This document shows, piece by piece, positions 8,733 to 17,147 of a stretch of DNA of 64,000 nucleotides; position 1 is the first letter of the stretch; each line of letters opens with the position of its first letter. The notes below the pieces were generated by a model. That model saw only the letters and a program-made list of their open reading frames with translations. It was not told the origin of the DNA and made no database searches. This stretch comes from VYFG01 sp965248685 (GTDB lineage: Bacteria > Pseudomonadota > Gammaproteobacteria > Arenicellales > Poriferihabitantaceae), in assembly GCA_965248685.1 (NCBI GenBank), contig CBDFKC010000003.1, positions 434,001 to 498,000 on the forward strand, written 5' to 3'. The translations under genes and the position numbers were made by a program.

Positions 8733-9020
8733 TTAATCAAGCAGAAAACTTAACCGCTCATCAGTTTTCGCTGGTGAAATCTCAATGATTTCCGCGCTAA
8801 CCACGCTCTCCGCGACAAATGGGTCCTGATTCACCCTATCCTGGAGATCAATTAATGTCGTATTGTGGGCAACAATACCCCCACCCAGTTTTGGCTGGAG
8901 ACTGCCTACCAGCAAAAAAACTTTGTCATCAAATCCCCGCCTGATCCATTCATTATGGCCTTGCATAAACTGCGGGGCCTGACTCTTATTATCAGAAAAT
9001 TTAAGAAGCACGATAAACAT
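8733..9020 (-). CDS. YciI family protein
   Basis: A 95-residue YciI-like (dimeric alpha-beta barrel) protein. It starts MFIVLLKFSDNKSQAPQFMQGHNEWI, with the conserved His of the family near residue 22, and continues with VFLLVGSLQPKLGGG and DPFVAESVVSAEIIEI. These small proteins are thought to be enzymes or binding proteins, but few have known substrates. It lies just upstream of the nitroreductase gene. Confidence 0.8.
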   Translation of the reverse strand: MFIVLLKFSDNKSQAPQFMQGHNEWIRRGFDDKVFLLVGSLQPKLGGGIVAHNTTLIDLQDRVNQDPFVAESVVSAEIIEISPAKTDERLSFLLD

Positions 9021-9119
9021 AAGATTTTTACCGGTAAATTGGAGAGTTAGGTAATTTAAGTATATCTGTAGATATTATCCCATGCCATTGTCCGGAACAT
9101 ATGCTCGCGATTTCATGTT

Positions 9120-9566
9120 TCAGTCCTGGTTTATGTGCTGTTCAACAAATAATTTGAATGCGCGCATTTCTTTAAGCGATGCCCGGCGAAACATACCCGG
9201 CATGACCACGCTCATTATCTTGAGAAAACCCTGACATTTAAATTCCGAGTCAAACTCCCACCGGGTATTGCCCGAATCCATTTCCTTAAATCGATTTTCC
9301 ACCCTATTCCAGGCACCCGGTGCTTCATAGGTGCAGGTGAAAAGTTCTGGAATTTCATTTACCTCAACTGTTTCAATAACTTCTATATTCTTCCTTCCGA
9401 ATTTATTGACAATTTTGGTTTTTGAACCAACTTCTCTATCAATACCACCAAGGGATTCAACGCTGACCAGCGATTCCTGCCATCGATGCCAGTTGCCAGG
9501 ATTAATGTATTGACTAACAACCATATCGCGGGGGACATCAATGTCGAGCACCAGGGTATATTTCAT
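9120..9566 (-). CDS. SRPBCC (START/Bet v1-like) family protein
   Basis: The 148-residue product has the polyketide-cyclase/SRPBCC pattern: N-terminal strand MKYTLVLDIDVPRDMVVSQYINPGNWHRWQ, several antiparallel strands (VIETVEVNEIPELFTCTYEAPG, TRWEFDSEFKC) and a long C-terminal helix (ASLKEMRAFKLFVEQH). Such proteins form a hydrophobic cavity for a lipid or polyketide-like ligand. The gene lies 20 bases downstream of the phosphatase gene on the same strand. Confidence 0.75.
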   Translation of the reverse strand: MKYTLVLDIDVPRDMVVSQYINPGNWHRWQESLVSVESLGGIDREVGSKTKIVNKFGRKNIEVIETVEVNEIPELFTCTYEAPGAWNRVENRFKEMDSGNTRWEFDSEFKCQGFLKIMSVVMPGMFRRASLKEMRAFKLFVEQHINQD

Positions 9567-9586
9567 TGGCTTATAAGTTCAGAAAA

Positions 9587-10090
9587 TTATGCCGTCTGGG
9601 TACTGTACAGTTGATCCATATACTCTCCTTCGAATTTTTGCAGTAAGGACTGACAGAAATCAAAATATCCCTCAGCTGAAAAAGCAATAGGTCTTACTTG
9701 CAATACCTTTTGCATAGACTCTTTCGCACCGAGCCCCCGCTGTCTCATCAAATAGTAAGCCATGAAAAGGCCCGTTCTGTCTTTACCCGAAGTGCAGTGA
9801 ACCAGTAGCTTGCCCTTTTCAAGACAGCTTCCGGCGAATTCATAGGTTTGCGGTAGAAAATTGCTACATATCTCCCGATCACCCGGTCTTGGTGGTGCGT
9901 TATTGGGAAAGGGAAAACAGGCATAATCCATACCGGCGATTTGTATTTCCGTTGTGTGACACATTTCTCCGTCGTTCACGGAAAGTATTCCAGAAAAACC
10001 GACCGCGGCGATTTTACTAAGATCCCAAAAGCTGGTGTTAGGCCCGACTCTGCCAGCTAGATTATTTTCTAGCCAAAATAGATGTTCCAT
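9587..10090 (-). CDS. dual-specificity-type protein tyrosine phosphatase
   Basis: The catalytic loop is H98-C-T-S-G-K-D-R105-T-G, an exact HCx5R signature, with C99 as the nucleophile. The preceding strand KLLVHC and following helix TGLFMAYYLMRQRGL are canonical. An Asp for the acid loop could be near residues 40-71. The protein (167 aa) has no signal peptide and should be cytoplasmic. It resembles small bacterial DSP-like phosphatases acting on phosphotyrosine or phosphoinositides. A 12-base palindrome lies just upstream of the start. Confidence 0.86.
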   Translation of the reverse strand: MEHLFWLENNLAGRVGPNTSFWDLSKIAAVGFSGILSVNDGEMCHTTEIQIAGMDYACFPFPNNAPPRPGDREICSNFLPQTYEFAGSCLEKGKLLVHCTSGKDRTGLFMAYYLMRQRGLGAKESMQKVLQVRPIAFSAEGYFDFCQSLLQKFEGEYMDQLYSTQTA

Positions 10091-10101
10091 CGGCGGTATT
10101 T

Positions 10102-10113
10102 CCTACATGTAGG
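10102..10113. promoter_or_regulatory. 12-bp palindrome upstream of the phosphatase gene
   Basis: CCTACATGTAGG is a perfect dyad whose near edge is 11 bases upstream of the phosphatase start codon at 10090. It could be an operator covering the ribosome binding region, or chance. No regulator gene is next to it. Confidence 0.25.
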
Positions 10114-10175
10114 TACAATGATTTGGGGAAAGTATACCTAAGGGTTGCCTACACCGCCCCTACTGCATCCAAGTT

Positions 10176-10754
10176 TCACCCAGGCTTTTGGTCAAGATAT
10201 CTTTGATGCGCTCGGGTGATAATCTCTAGATCCTGTTTTTCCTCTCGACCGACCTTTAGGTAAAACACTCGTTCTCCTACGGCATAACCCGTGGCTGCGT
10301 GCCGAGCTAAGCTTTCTGCCGTATCGCCCTGGAGGAAGTAAAAATACCCAATGCTGTCGTGATGTGCGCCACCGAGCAATTGATTAACCGGGCGGCCCAC
10401 CAGTTTTCCCTGTAGATCAAGCACCGCTATATCGAATCCGGAAAGCATCTGATTCGCCGCACGCATTATGTTCGCGCCCAACGCCATATAGTCATTACGT
10501 AAAATCTTCTCTTTTATCGGCATCAACTCGAACGGATCGACACCGATAAAATGGCGTTTCAGAACATTCAGAATCTGCACGGTCGCTACCTGATCGGGAG
10601 CAACGGTACATTCTCCATACCCTTTGGATCCGTCAGAAGATGTCACCTCGATTAGGTTAACCGCGAAGGTTTCTCTAATACCTTGAGCCCAGTGATAGGG
10701 TTGCTTTAGGGGCAAGATTAGCGGAGTAATAGTGATTGTTGCGATGGTAGTCAT
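10176..10754 (-). pseudogene. enolase-superfamily (mandelate racemase-like) gene, truncated after the N-terminal domain
   Basis: The 192 residues match the capping domain of mandelate racemase/muconate-lactonizing enzymes (PLKQPYHWAQGIRETFAVNLIEV..., GYGE) and the start of the barrel (FDIAVLDLQGKLVGRPVNQLLGG, YLKVG with the usual first active-site Lys). Family proteins are about 360-400 residues. The frame stops at TGA right after DQKPG, and only 85 bases remain before the next gene, so the metal-binding Asp/Glu residues of the barrel are missing. It cannot be a working enzyme of this family; most likely a deletion remnant. Confidence 0.75.
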
Positions 10755-10787
10755 TAATTCAAACTCGGTTGTTGCAGATAACCAGGG

Positions 10788-11558
10788 CTATTGGCCCGTC
10801 AGAATTTTCCGGTTTTTAAATCCAGACAATAAAACACCAATACCGATTGCTGCAGATATATGTTTAATTGAATGCCCGCTTACAAGCGATAACAATTCAT
10901 GAATCTGGTAATCGAAGAACTCGAACACTTTGGCTAACAAATACGCGATCATTAACCACCAGTAATACCTGACGCAAGTGAATGATGATTTAAAACATAT
11001 CAATATCACTGGTATGCCGACCATCGGAAAAAACTGAACAAAAACATAAGGTCGTAGATCCCCCACTCCCCGGGTTTCGGTAAAGTGCCAATACAAAACC
11101 GAAAATAATCCAAGCAGTAATAACGGAAGCAAAATAATCCTGCCGGCCTTTACTGAGACGAATTCGCTAACAATAATAGATACCAACCCCATAAACGCGA
11201 TTGTCATCGGTAGCCGATCCCAAACCAGAGTCGCATTGTTTGGCCACAAGTGATAATAACCAGATCCAAATGCAACCAGGGCTACCCCAATAAACAGAGC
11301 ATAGTAAGCCAGTATGTTTTCCGAACAGATTGTCAGGGCTCGTGTTCTATTGATTAAATATAATCCCCATACGCCAATCAACACGAAGGGCAGATTGGAT
11401 AGTGTATTCAGTGCATTGGGAATAGATGAGATTACATTTTTATCGGAAAAATTATGATATGAAATATCCTGCTTTATTGGATCCATAAAGACGAGAATCG
11501 AGACTGCCACTATCGCCCATAACAATAACAACAAAAATCCAATTTTTTTTATCCGCAT
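10788..11558 (-). CDS. ceramidase/CREST-family integral membrane hydrolase
   Basis: The 256-residue protein has about seven hydrophobic helices. The three polar signatures of the alkaline ceramidase/CREST superfamily are visible: GSGYYHLWPNN (Ser and His), VWDRLPMTIAFM (Asp) and the late SGHSIKHISAA (two His), which together would hold a zinc ion in the membrane. Bacterial members probably hydrolyse amide bonds in lipids. The gene lies 33 bases upstream of the truncated enolase-superfamily gene and is divergent from the WD40-caspase gene. Confidence 0.75.
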   Translation of the reverse strand: MRIKKIGFLLLLLWAIVAVSILVFMDPIKQDISYHNFSDKNVISSIPNALNTLSNLPFVLIGVWGLYLINRTRALTICSENILAYYALFIGVALVAFGSGYYHLWPNNATLVWDRLPMTIAFMGLVSIIVSEFVSVKAGRIILLPLLLLGLFSVLYWHFTETRGVGDLRPYVFVQFFPMVGIPVILICFKSSFTCVRYYWWLMIAYLLAKVFEFFDYQIHELLSLVSGHSIKHISAAIGIGVLLSGFKNRKILTGQ

Positions 11559-11641
11559 TTCAACCTTCTCTATTTATCCGGGCAGTATACCTGTCTCCTG
11601 ATTTGTTGAAGAGTTAAGTATACTGTCACCATAGCTCTATA

Positions 11642-14600
11642 ATGCGCGATGTCGTGGAATCATTTATAAACAAATTCGGGAGGTGTTTTTTGGGCTCAGC
11701 AGTAACAATTTTGTTTCGGTTGGCGGTCGGTTTTTTTCTTGTATTGAATAGCGCTCAGGGCGCTGTTTCGATTGTTCCTGATATTCCCCATCGGGAGTCT
11801 GTTTCGGTGCTTGGTTATTCCCCTGATGGTCAGCTCATCGCAAGCGCAGGGTACGATGGCACAATCAATCTGAGGGATGCTGAAACCGGTCTGTTATTTA
11901 GAACGCTATATGGCAGTACCCGTGCAATCCACTCCTTTGTGTTTACCAATAGCGGTAACAAGCTAATTTCTATTGATGGCGAAAGAGAAAACTATATTCG
12001 TACGTGGGATACCAAAACGGGATTGCTCATCAACTCCAGCGAAATCGATTATCACGGATATAAGTCCGCCTTTTCGGCTGACGGAAAGTTCCTTGCCATG
12101 GTTACCGATCCTGAGTGTGCGTTCTTTCGGTCCTGTGAAGAGGCAGACGCCATTGCGGCCAACGAGGAAGAAAAGGGATGGATTGAGATCATTGACGTTA
12201 CTACCCTGCAACTTAAGATCCGTATTGATAACATCAACTTAGGAATTGGCGCCGTGGCCTTTGCTACAAACCGGGAGCTGATAGCGGGTTTAAGTAGTGG
12301 CGCAATTAGAAACTACGATCTTGATAACGGAGAAACATTGATTGAGTTGCCAGCTCATTCCGGCCCGATTAGCTCGTTATCGGTCACAAACGATGGTAAA
12401 TGGGTCGCCTCAGCTAGCGATGATTTCACGGTAAAGCTATGGAACAGGTCGAATGGTTTGGAGCAAACCTTGTACGCCCTCGAAACATCGATTACCGCAG
12501 TTGCTGTGTCACCTGGCAATAAATATATTGCTGTGAGCAGCGAAGATGGTGTAACAAGAATTTGGTCCATATCAAGCGGGAGCCAACATCAGCAGTGGCG
12601 GGCGAAGAACCCTAATGCTCTTCCAATGAAGCTTGCGTTCTCAGCAGATGGCAGGCATCTGGCCGGAGGTGGATTGTACGGCGCCGTACAGATTTATCAG
12701 ATAGCGAATCCGGATAATTCTCAGGCTTCTCCGGGCATATTCCATCCTGCCGTTAAAGCGATTGTATCGCCGAATCAACAGCGTTTGGCAGTGCTGGATA
12801 TGGCCGGGAATATTGCTCTGTGGAACTTGGTTGATGGGTCGTTAATTAGCACTCTGGACATCAATTCCGACGGGCGCAACTTACGTGCTTTCGACAATAG
12901 TTTACTCGATATCGCTTTTTCCGAAGATAGTAAGACCCTGGGTTCAGTTTCAAATCTATCGGTTCGCTATTGGAATAGCATCACCGGGGAATTGATTTCC
13001 AATACCGAGCGAAATCTTAAAACAACCTTCATGCACTCCCGGATATATTACCGCAACGGGGGTTTTATCGTCGTCACATTTTCGGATAACAGCTGTTCGC
13101 AAAATGTATATGCTGGAACCTGTGGGGGCATTATCTCTCTGACCAACTCCCTTAAACCAAACTCCATACAAGAAATTGAACTTCCTGGAAGGGTTTTCGG
13201 AATCTATGACCTTTCACCCCGCGGCGACCAAATTCTTGTCAAACGATCTGGACTCGATCTCTTGCATATTCCGAGTGGTAAGCGCGTGATACAAGATCTG
13301 GATATGCATGGTGACTATAAAACAGTATCAAATTATGCCACCGCAGCCACATTCTCCCCGGACGGACAGCAACTAATAACCGGACATTTAAATGGTGAGG
13401 TTAGAAAATGGAATGTGCGAACTGGTGATTTACTGCACAATGACCTGGATCGAAGTTCCATCATTCGAAAACTATCGATCTCACGAGACGGCAAAAAGTT
13501 GGCGGTGTTAAATCGCCATGGACGACTGCAGATTAAAGACACGCTGACTGGTAGTAACCTTCTGGAAATCAAAACGCCCCACCAATTTATTAGGTTTTTG
13601 GACATCTCCGCTGACGGATCTCGCCTATTCGCAACCGGGATAGACAGCATAGTCAAATTGTATGAGTTGGAAAACAGAGAATTGGATTCAATTTTCTATT
13701 CCGACTCGTCTGGCGAATGGTTCAGCATGCTGACATCAGGGTTTTTCAATTCATCACCCAAAGGTGCAGGTTCAATTAATGTTGTACGCGACTTTGAATC
13801 TGTGGGTGTCGGGCAGCTATATCAATCTATGTATCGACCTGACTTGGTTTTTGAGGCCCTTGACGGCGATCCTGAGGGACTGATATCCCGTGCAGCCAAT
13901 GAAATTAATCTCGATGCGCTGTTCGATAGCGGACTACCGCCAGGTATTTCATTAGACCCTACCAATCAAACAAGCGTTTCACAGCGAAACTTCCTGGTCA
14001 ACGCGCTATTAACCAATCGTGGTGGTGGCTGGGGTCGGATTGAGTGGCGATCAAATGGCACCACGGTTGGTGTGCAAACATTGGAACCTGGCGGTGAAGA
14101 AAATACGCTTATTGAACAGGAACTTGAATTAGAGTTGGGTGACAATTTAATCGAATTGGTTGTCTATAACTCAGCGAATCTGATCGCATCGAAACCGGCG
14201 GCATTAACCATAAATTGGGATGGGGTTGAAAAAATCGAGGTGCCCACATTACATGTGGTGGTTGTGGGAGTCGACGCGTACCAAGATCGCAGTTTGCGCC
14301 TGAACTTTGCGGTTTCTGATGCCACTTCAATTGCCACTACCCTGGAGGCCGCAAGTGCCGAATTGTATAGCAACGTAGTGGTTCACTATGCATTGGACGA
14401 GAGTGCCACTGCGCCCGAGCTGGATAAGCTGTTTACCCGGATGGCGAAAACAATCCGAAAGAACGATGTGTTTATATTCTTTTTAGCGGGCCACGGCAAA
14501 ACCGTGGATGGTAAATATTATTTCATTCCACAAGATTTTGATTATAAAAACGAAGAATCCATTGTGCGCAATGGTATTAATCAGGATCTGTGGCAGAGTT

Positions 14601-15016
14601 GGTTCGCACAAATTCCTGCCCGTAAAAGCCTGCTGATGTACGACACCTGCGAAAGTGGATCACTTACGGAGAGTCGATCCGAGCAGCGTGACATAGAACG
14701 CGTGACGGCGTTAGATAAACTAACCCACGCAACCGGAAGAGCAGTACTATCGGCAACGACCGACGATTCCCCAGCATACGAGGGCTATCATGGACACGGC
14801 GTATTTACCTTTGGAATTTTGGACGCGCTGGAATCAGCAGACTCGAATTCCGACGACCTGATTGAGGTAAACGAGCTCGTCAGCTACATTGATCACGTCG
14901 TGCCAAAAATCAGTTTCGAAACATTTGGATTTCGCCAAATTCCACAAATGCGCGTGGTCGGCTCTAACTTCCCCATTTCCCGAAAATACCAACCTATAAA
15001 CGGCAATACTGAATAA
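11642..15016 (+). CDS. secreted or membrane-anchored WD40-repeat caspase-family protease (orthocaspase-like), 1124 aa
   Basis: An N-terminal hydrophobic segment (about residues 19-41, ending AQGA) suggests export. Residues 45-710 hold WD40-type repeats with recurring SADG and SPDG turns and LWN/IWS-like ends, enough for two propellers. A linker with beta-rich IgG-like character follows (about 770-860). The caspase (peptidase C14) domain begins near 870 (HVVVVGVDAYQD). The dyad is H951 in FFLAGHGKT and C1003 in MYDTCESGS, 52 residues apart. Its stop abuts the stop of the convergent oxidoreductase gene. Similar in plan to the protein at 17148-20048. Confidence 0.9.
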   Translation: MRDVVESFINKFGRCFLGSAVTILFRLAVGFFLVLNSAQGAVSIVPDIPHRESVSVLGYSPDGQLIASAGYDGTINLRDAETGLLFRTLYGSTRAIHSFVFTNSGNKLISIDGERENYIRTWDTKTGLLINSSEIDYHGYKSAFSADGKFLAMVTDPECAFFRSCEEADAIAANEEEKGWIEIIDVTTLQLKIRIDNINLGIGAVAFATNRELIAGLSSGAIRNYDLDNGETLIELPAHSGPISSLSVTNDGKWVASASDDFTVKLWNRSNGLEQTLYALETSITAVAVSPGNKYIAVSSEDGVTRIWSISSGSQHQQWRAKNPNALPMKLAFSADGRHLAGGGLYGAVQIYQIANPDNSQASPGIFHPAVKAIVSPNQQRLAVLDMAGNIALWNLVDGSLISTLDINSDGRNLRAFDNSLLDIAFSEDSKTLGSVSNLSVRYWNSITGELISNTERNLKTTFMHSRIYYRNGGFIVVTFSDNSCSQNVYAGTCGGIISLTNSLKPNSIQEIELPGRVFGIYDLSPRGDQILVKRSGLDLLHIPSGKRVIQDLDMHGDYKTVSNYATAATFSPDGQQLITGHLNGEVRKWNVRTGDLLHNDLDRSSIIRKLSISRDGKKLAVLNRHGRLQIKDTLTGSNLLEIKTPHQFIRFLDISADGSRLFATGIDSIVKLYELENRELDSIFYSDSSGEWFSMLTSGFFNSSPKGAGSINVVRDFESVGVGQLYQSMYRPDLVFEALDGDPEGLISRAANEINLDALFDSGLPPGISLDPTNQTSVSQRNFLVNALLTNRGGGWGRIEWRSNGTTVGVQTLEPGGEENTLIEQELELELGDNLIELVVYNSANLIASKPAALTINWDGVEKIEVPTLHVVVVGVDAYQDRSLRLNFAVSDATSIATTLEAASAELYSNVVVHYALDESATAPELDKLFTRMAKTIRKNDVFIFFLAGHGKTVDGKYYFIPQDFDYKNEESIVRNGINQDLWQSWFAQIPARKSLLMYDTCESGSLTESRSEQRDIERVTALDKLTHATGRAVLSATTDDSPAYEGYHGHGVFTFGILDALESADSNSDDLIEVNELVSYIDHVVPKISFETFGFRQIPQMRVVGSNFPISRKYQPINGNTE

Positions 15017-16966
15017 TTATTTTATAGGTACTACCTGGATAAAGGTATCGTTATAGGCCGGCTGCCCCCCAGGGGACCAAGAGGGTGGCGTCAACAGATT
15101 GCTGATTGCGCCGGTGTGTTTTGGCTGACTCCACCACTTGCCTGGCAGCGCAACCACCCCTGAGCGAACAGTATCTGTAACCTTCAATTCCACATGAAGT
15201 TTTCCCTGGTTGTTTTTCATCAATACCTGTTCCCCATCAACCAGCCCCCGGTGGCTCGCGTCATCCGGATGCATCTCAAGGGCTGGGTCGCCCTGGGCCT
15301 TGCGTTGGCGCGGCATGTTGGCATAACTCGAATTTAGAAAGTTGTGGGATTTTGGCGTTAGTAGCTGGAGCATTTGGCCGTGATCTTCGACAGCCGGAAC
15401 AACTGCCTGGCTTGTAAGAGTAAGCCTTTCATCGCTCAATTCAAGTTGCGGTCGCGGGGCCGGGCTCTTTTTCCAACCATCAATTTTTAATTGATCAAGT
15501 GATGCATGGTTCGGAAGTGCTGAAGCCGCAATATCTTCATCGCTTGCCTGAAATTCCGGATGGGTTAACCCCAGCTTTTTTGCCAGTAAACGCATCACTT
15601 CACCATGAGACCTCGACGCGCCCAGGGGTGTGACCGCGGGGTTATTCACAGAAATATATTGATGTCCCCAGGCTCCCTGAAGATCGAAGTGCTCCAACTG
15701 GGTTGTCGACGGAAGTACGATGTCGGCGAACCTGGCGGTATCCGTCATAAAATGTTCGAGGACCACGGTAAATAAATCTTCCCGGGCCAATCCACGCCAT
15801 ACTTCTGCAGTATCGGGCAGCACAACAGCGGGGTTCATATTCCAAACCATCAAGGCTTTGATGGGAGGATCCATGGCGGTATCGTTTAAGTGCTGTCCAA
15901 GCAACGCCATATCGAGACTGCGTGACTGGCCGGTCGCCAGCTCCGGGCTGGCGGCCGCCGCTTCATTCATGATTGGATAGGTTTCAATCAACATACCGCC
16001 CCCCGGACTACGCCAATGACCTCCCAATATCGAAAGCGCCGACAGGCTGCGCACAAACTCATCGCCATTCATGTTCTGTTGAGGACCAACGCCACAGCGG
16101 ATAGCGGCGGGTTTGGCCTGACCGAATTCCCGGGCCAAAGCCAACACAACCTCTTCCGGAACATCGCATGCTTTGGCCACCCTGTCCGGGGTCCACGCAT
16201 TTACCGAATCGCAATAGGCATCGAAATCAGACGCAACTTGTTTGGTGTATTCGAGATCCGCCAGATTTTCCTTAAGCATAAGGTGGGCGATTCCCGCCGC
16301 CAAAATTCCGTCGGTACCAGGACGTATGGAGATATGCTGGTCACAGTGTTTAGCGGTTACCGTCCTTCTCGGATCAATGCAGATTATTCGAGTTCCGTGT
16401 CGCCGACGGGACTCCTTCATAAAATGCCACTGGTGGTGTCCGGTAGTTAGCGCATTGGAACCCCAAAGCACGATGAGACGACTGTGTATAAGCTCCTCTG
16501 TGTCGAAGCCGATAGGGTGTCCATCATCCATCAAAATAGCGCCGGAAGCGCCACAAATATTGCCATGGATCTGGGTTGATCCTAGTCCATTGAACACACG
16601 CATCAGCGCCTGCCGTTGCACCACCCCCATCGATCCCAAATAGTACATCGGCAACAAGGCCTGTGGTCCATCCTGATCGATAATGGTTTTAAATCGGTCT
16701 GTGATGATTGTAATCGCCTCATCCCAGCTGATCTTCTCGAATTGTCCGCTGCCCTTCGCCCCCACACGTTTCAAGGGATGTAACAATCTGTCCGCGGCAT
16801 AGGTTCGTTCCTGGTAGGCGCGCACCTTGGCGCAGAGACCACCGCGGGTAAACGGATGATCCCTGGCCCCTTCGACACGCTCGACTCGTCCCTCACTGAC
16901 ATGCGCCACCCAACTACAAGTGTCAGGACAGTCCAGGGGACAGCAACCTTTAACCTTATGTGTCAT
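15017..16966 (-). CDS. molybdopterin-dependent oxidoreductase, Fe4S4-containing
   Basis: The 649 residues fit the DMSO reductase/formate dehydrogenase superfamily. The N-terminal cluster motif is C9-PLD-C13-PDT-C17 with a fourth Cys in GGLCAK near 45. ISWDEAITIITDRF follows, then the cofactor-binding stretches GNICGASGAI, LIVLWGSNALTTGHHQWHF and CIDPRRTVTAKHCDQHI. The C-terminal molybdopterin dinucleotide-binding domain begins near 535 (LQLLTPKSHNFLNSSYAN). Cys in GNICG is a candidate Mo ligand. No Tat signal peptide and no electron-transfer subunit gene is adjacent, so the enzyme is probably cytoplasmic; substrate unknown. Confidence 0.88.
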   Translation of the reverse strand: MTHKVKGCCPLDCPDTCSWVAHVSEGRVERVEGARDHPFTRGGLCAKVRAYQERTYAADRLLHPLKRVGAKGSGQFEKISWDEAITIITDRFKTIIDQDGPQALLPMYYLGSMGVVQRQALMRVFNGLGSTQIHGNICGASGAILMDDGHPIGFDTEELIHSRLIVLWGSNALTTGHHQWHFMKESRRRHGTRIICIDPRRTVTAKHCDQHISIRPGTDGILAAGIAHLMLKENLADLEYTKQVASDFDAYCDSVNAWTPDRVAKACDVPEEVVLALAREFGQAKPAAIRCGVGPQQNMNGDEFVRSLSALSILGGHWRSPGGGMLIETYPIMNEAAAASPELATGQSRSLDMALLGQHLNDTAMDPPIKALMVWNMNPAVVLPDTAEVWRGLAREDLFTVVLEHFMTDTARFADIVLPSTTQLEHFDLQGAWGHQYISVNNPAVTPLGASRSHGEVMRLLAKKLGLTHPEFQASDEDIAASALPNHASLDQLKIDGWKKSPAPRPQLELSDERLTLTSQAVVPAVEDHGQMLQLLTPKSHNFLNSSYANMPRQRKAQGDPALEMHPDDASHRGLVDGEQVLMKNNQGKLHVELKVTDTVRSGVVALPGKWWSQPKHTGAISNLLTPPSWSPGGQPAYNDTFIQVVPIK

Positions 16967-17079
16967 TGGCTAATACCCATTGAATAGTAAAAGTTTAAGG
17001 CCAATGTAACTTCCTGCAGCGTTTCAGTAAAGCTTGGGAATGTTAAGGGGCAATTTTTATGTGTGTTATTTCGTGGAAG

Positions 17080-17095
17080 TGTTACCGCGGTAACA
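17080..17095. promoter_or_regulatory. perfect 16-bp palindrome, LacI/GalR-like operator
   Basis: TGTTACCGCGGTAACA is a perfect dyad 114 bases upstream of the molybdopterin oxidoreductase start and 53 bases past the caspase gene stop. The half-site TGTTACC resembles operators of the LacI/GalR family such as those of gluconate regulators. No LacI-family gene is in this window, so the regulator would act from elsewhere. Confidence 0.5.
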
Positions 17096-17147
17096 TCAAT
17101 AATTTTTCCTACTGTAGAAATTCAAGGCGTTGCCTTCAAATTCTAAA

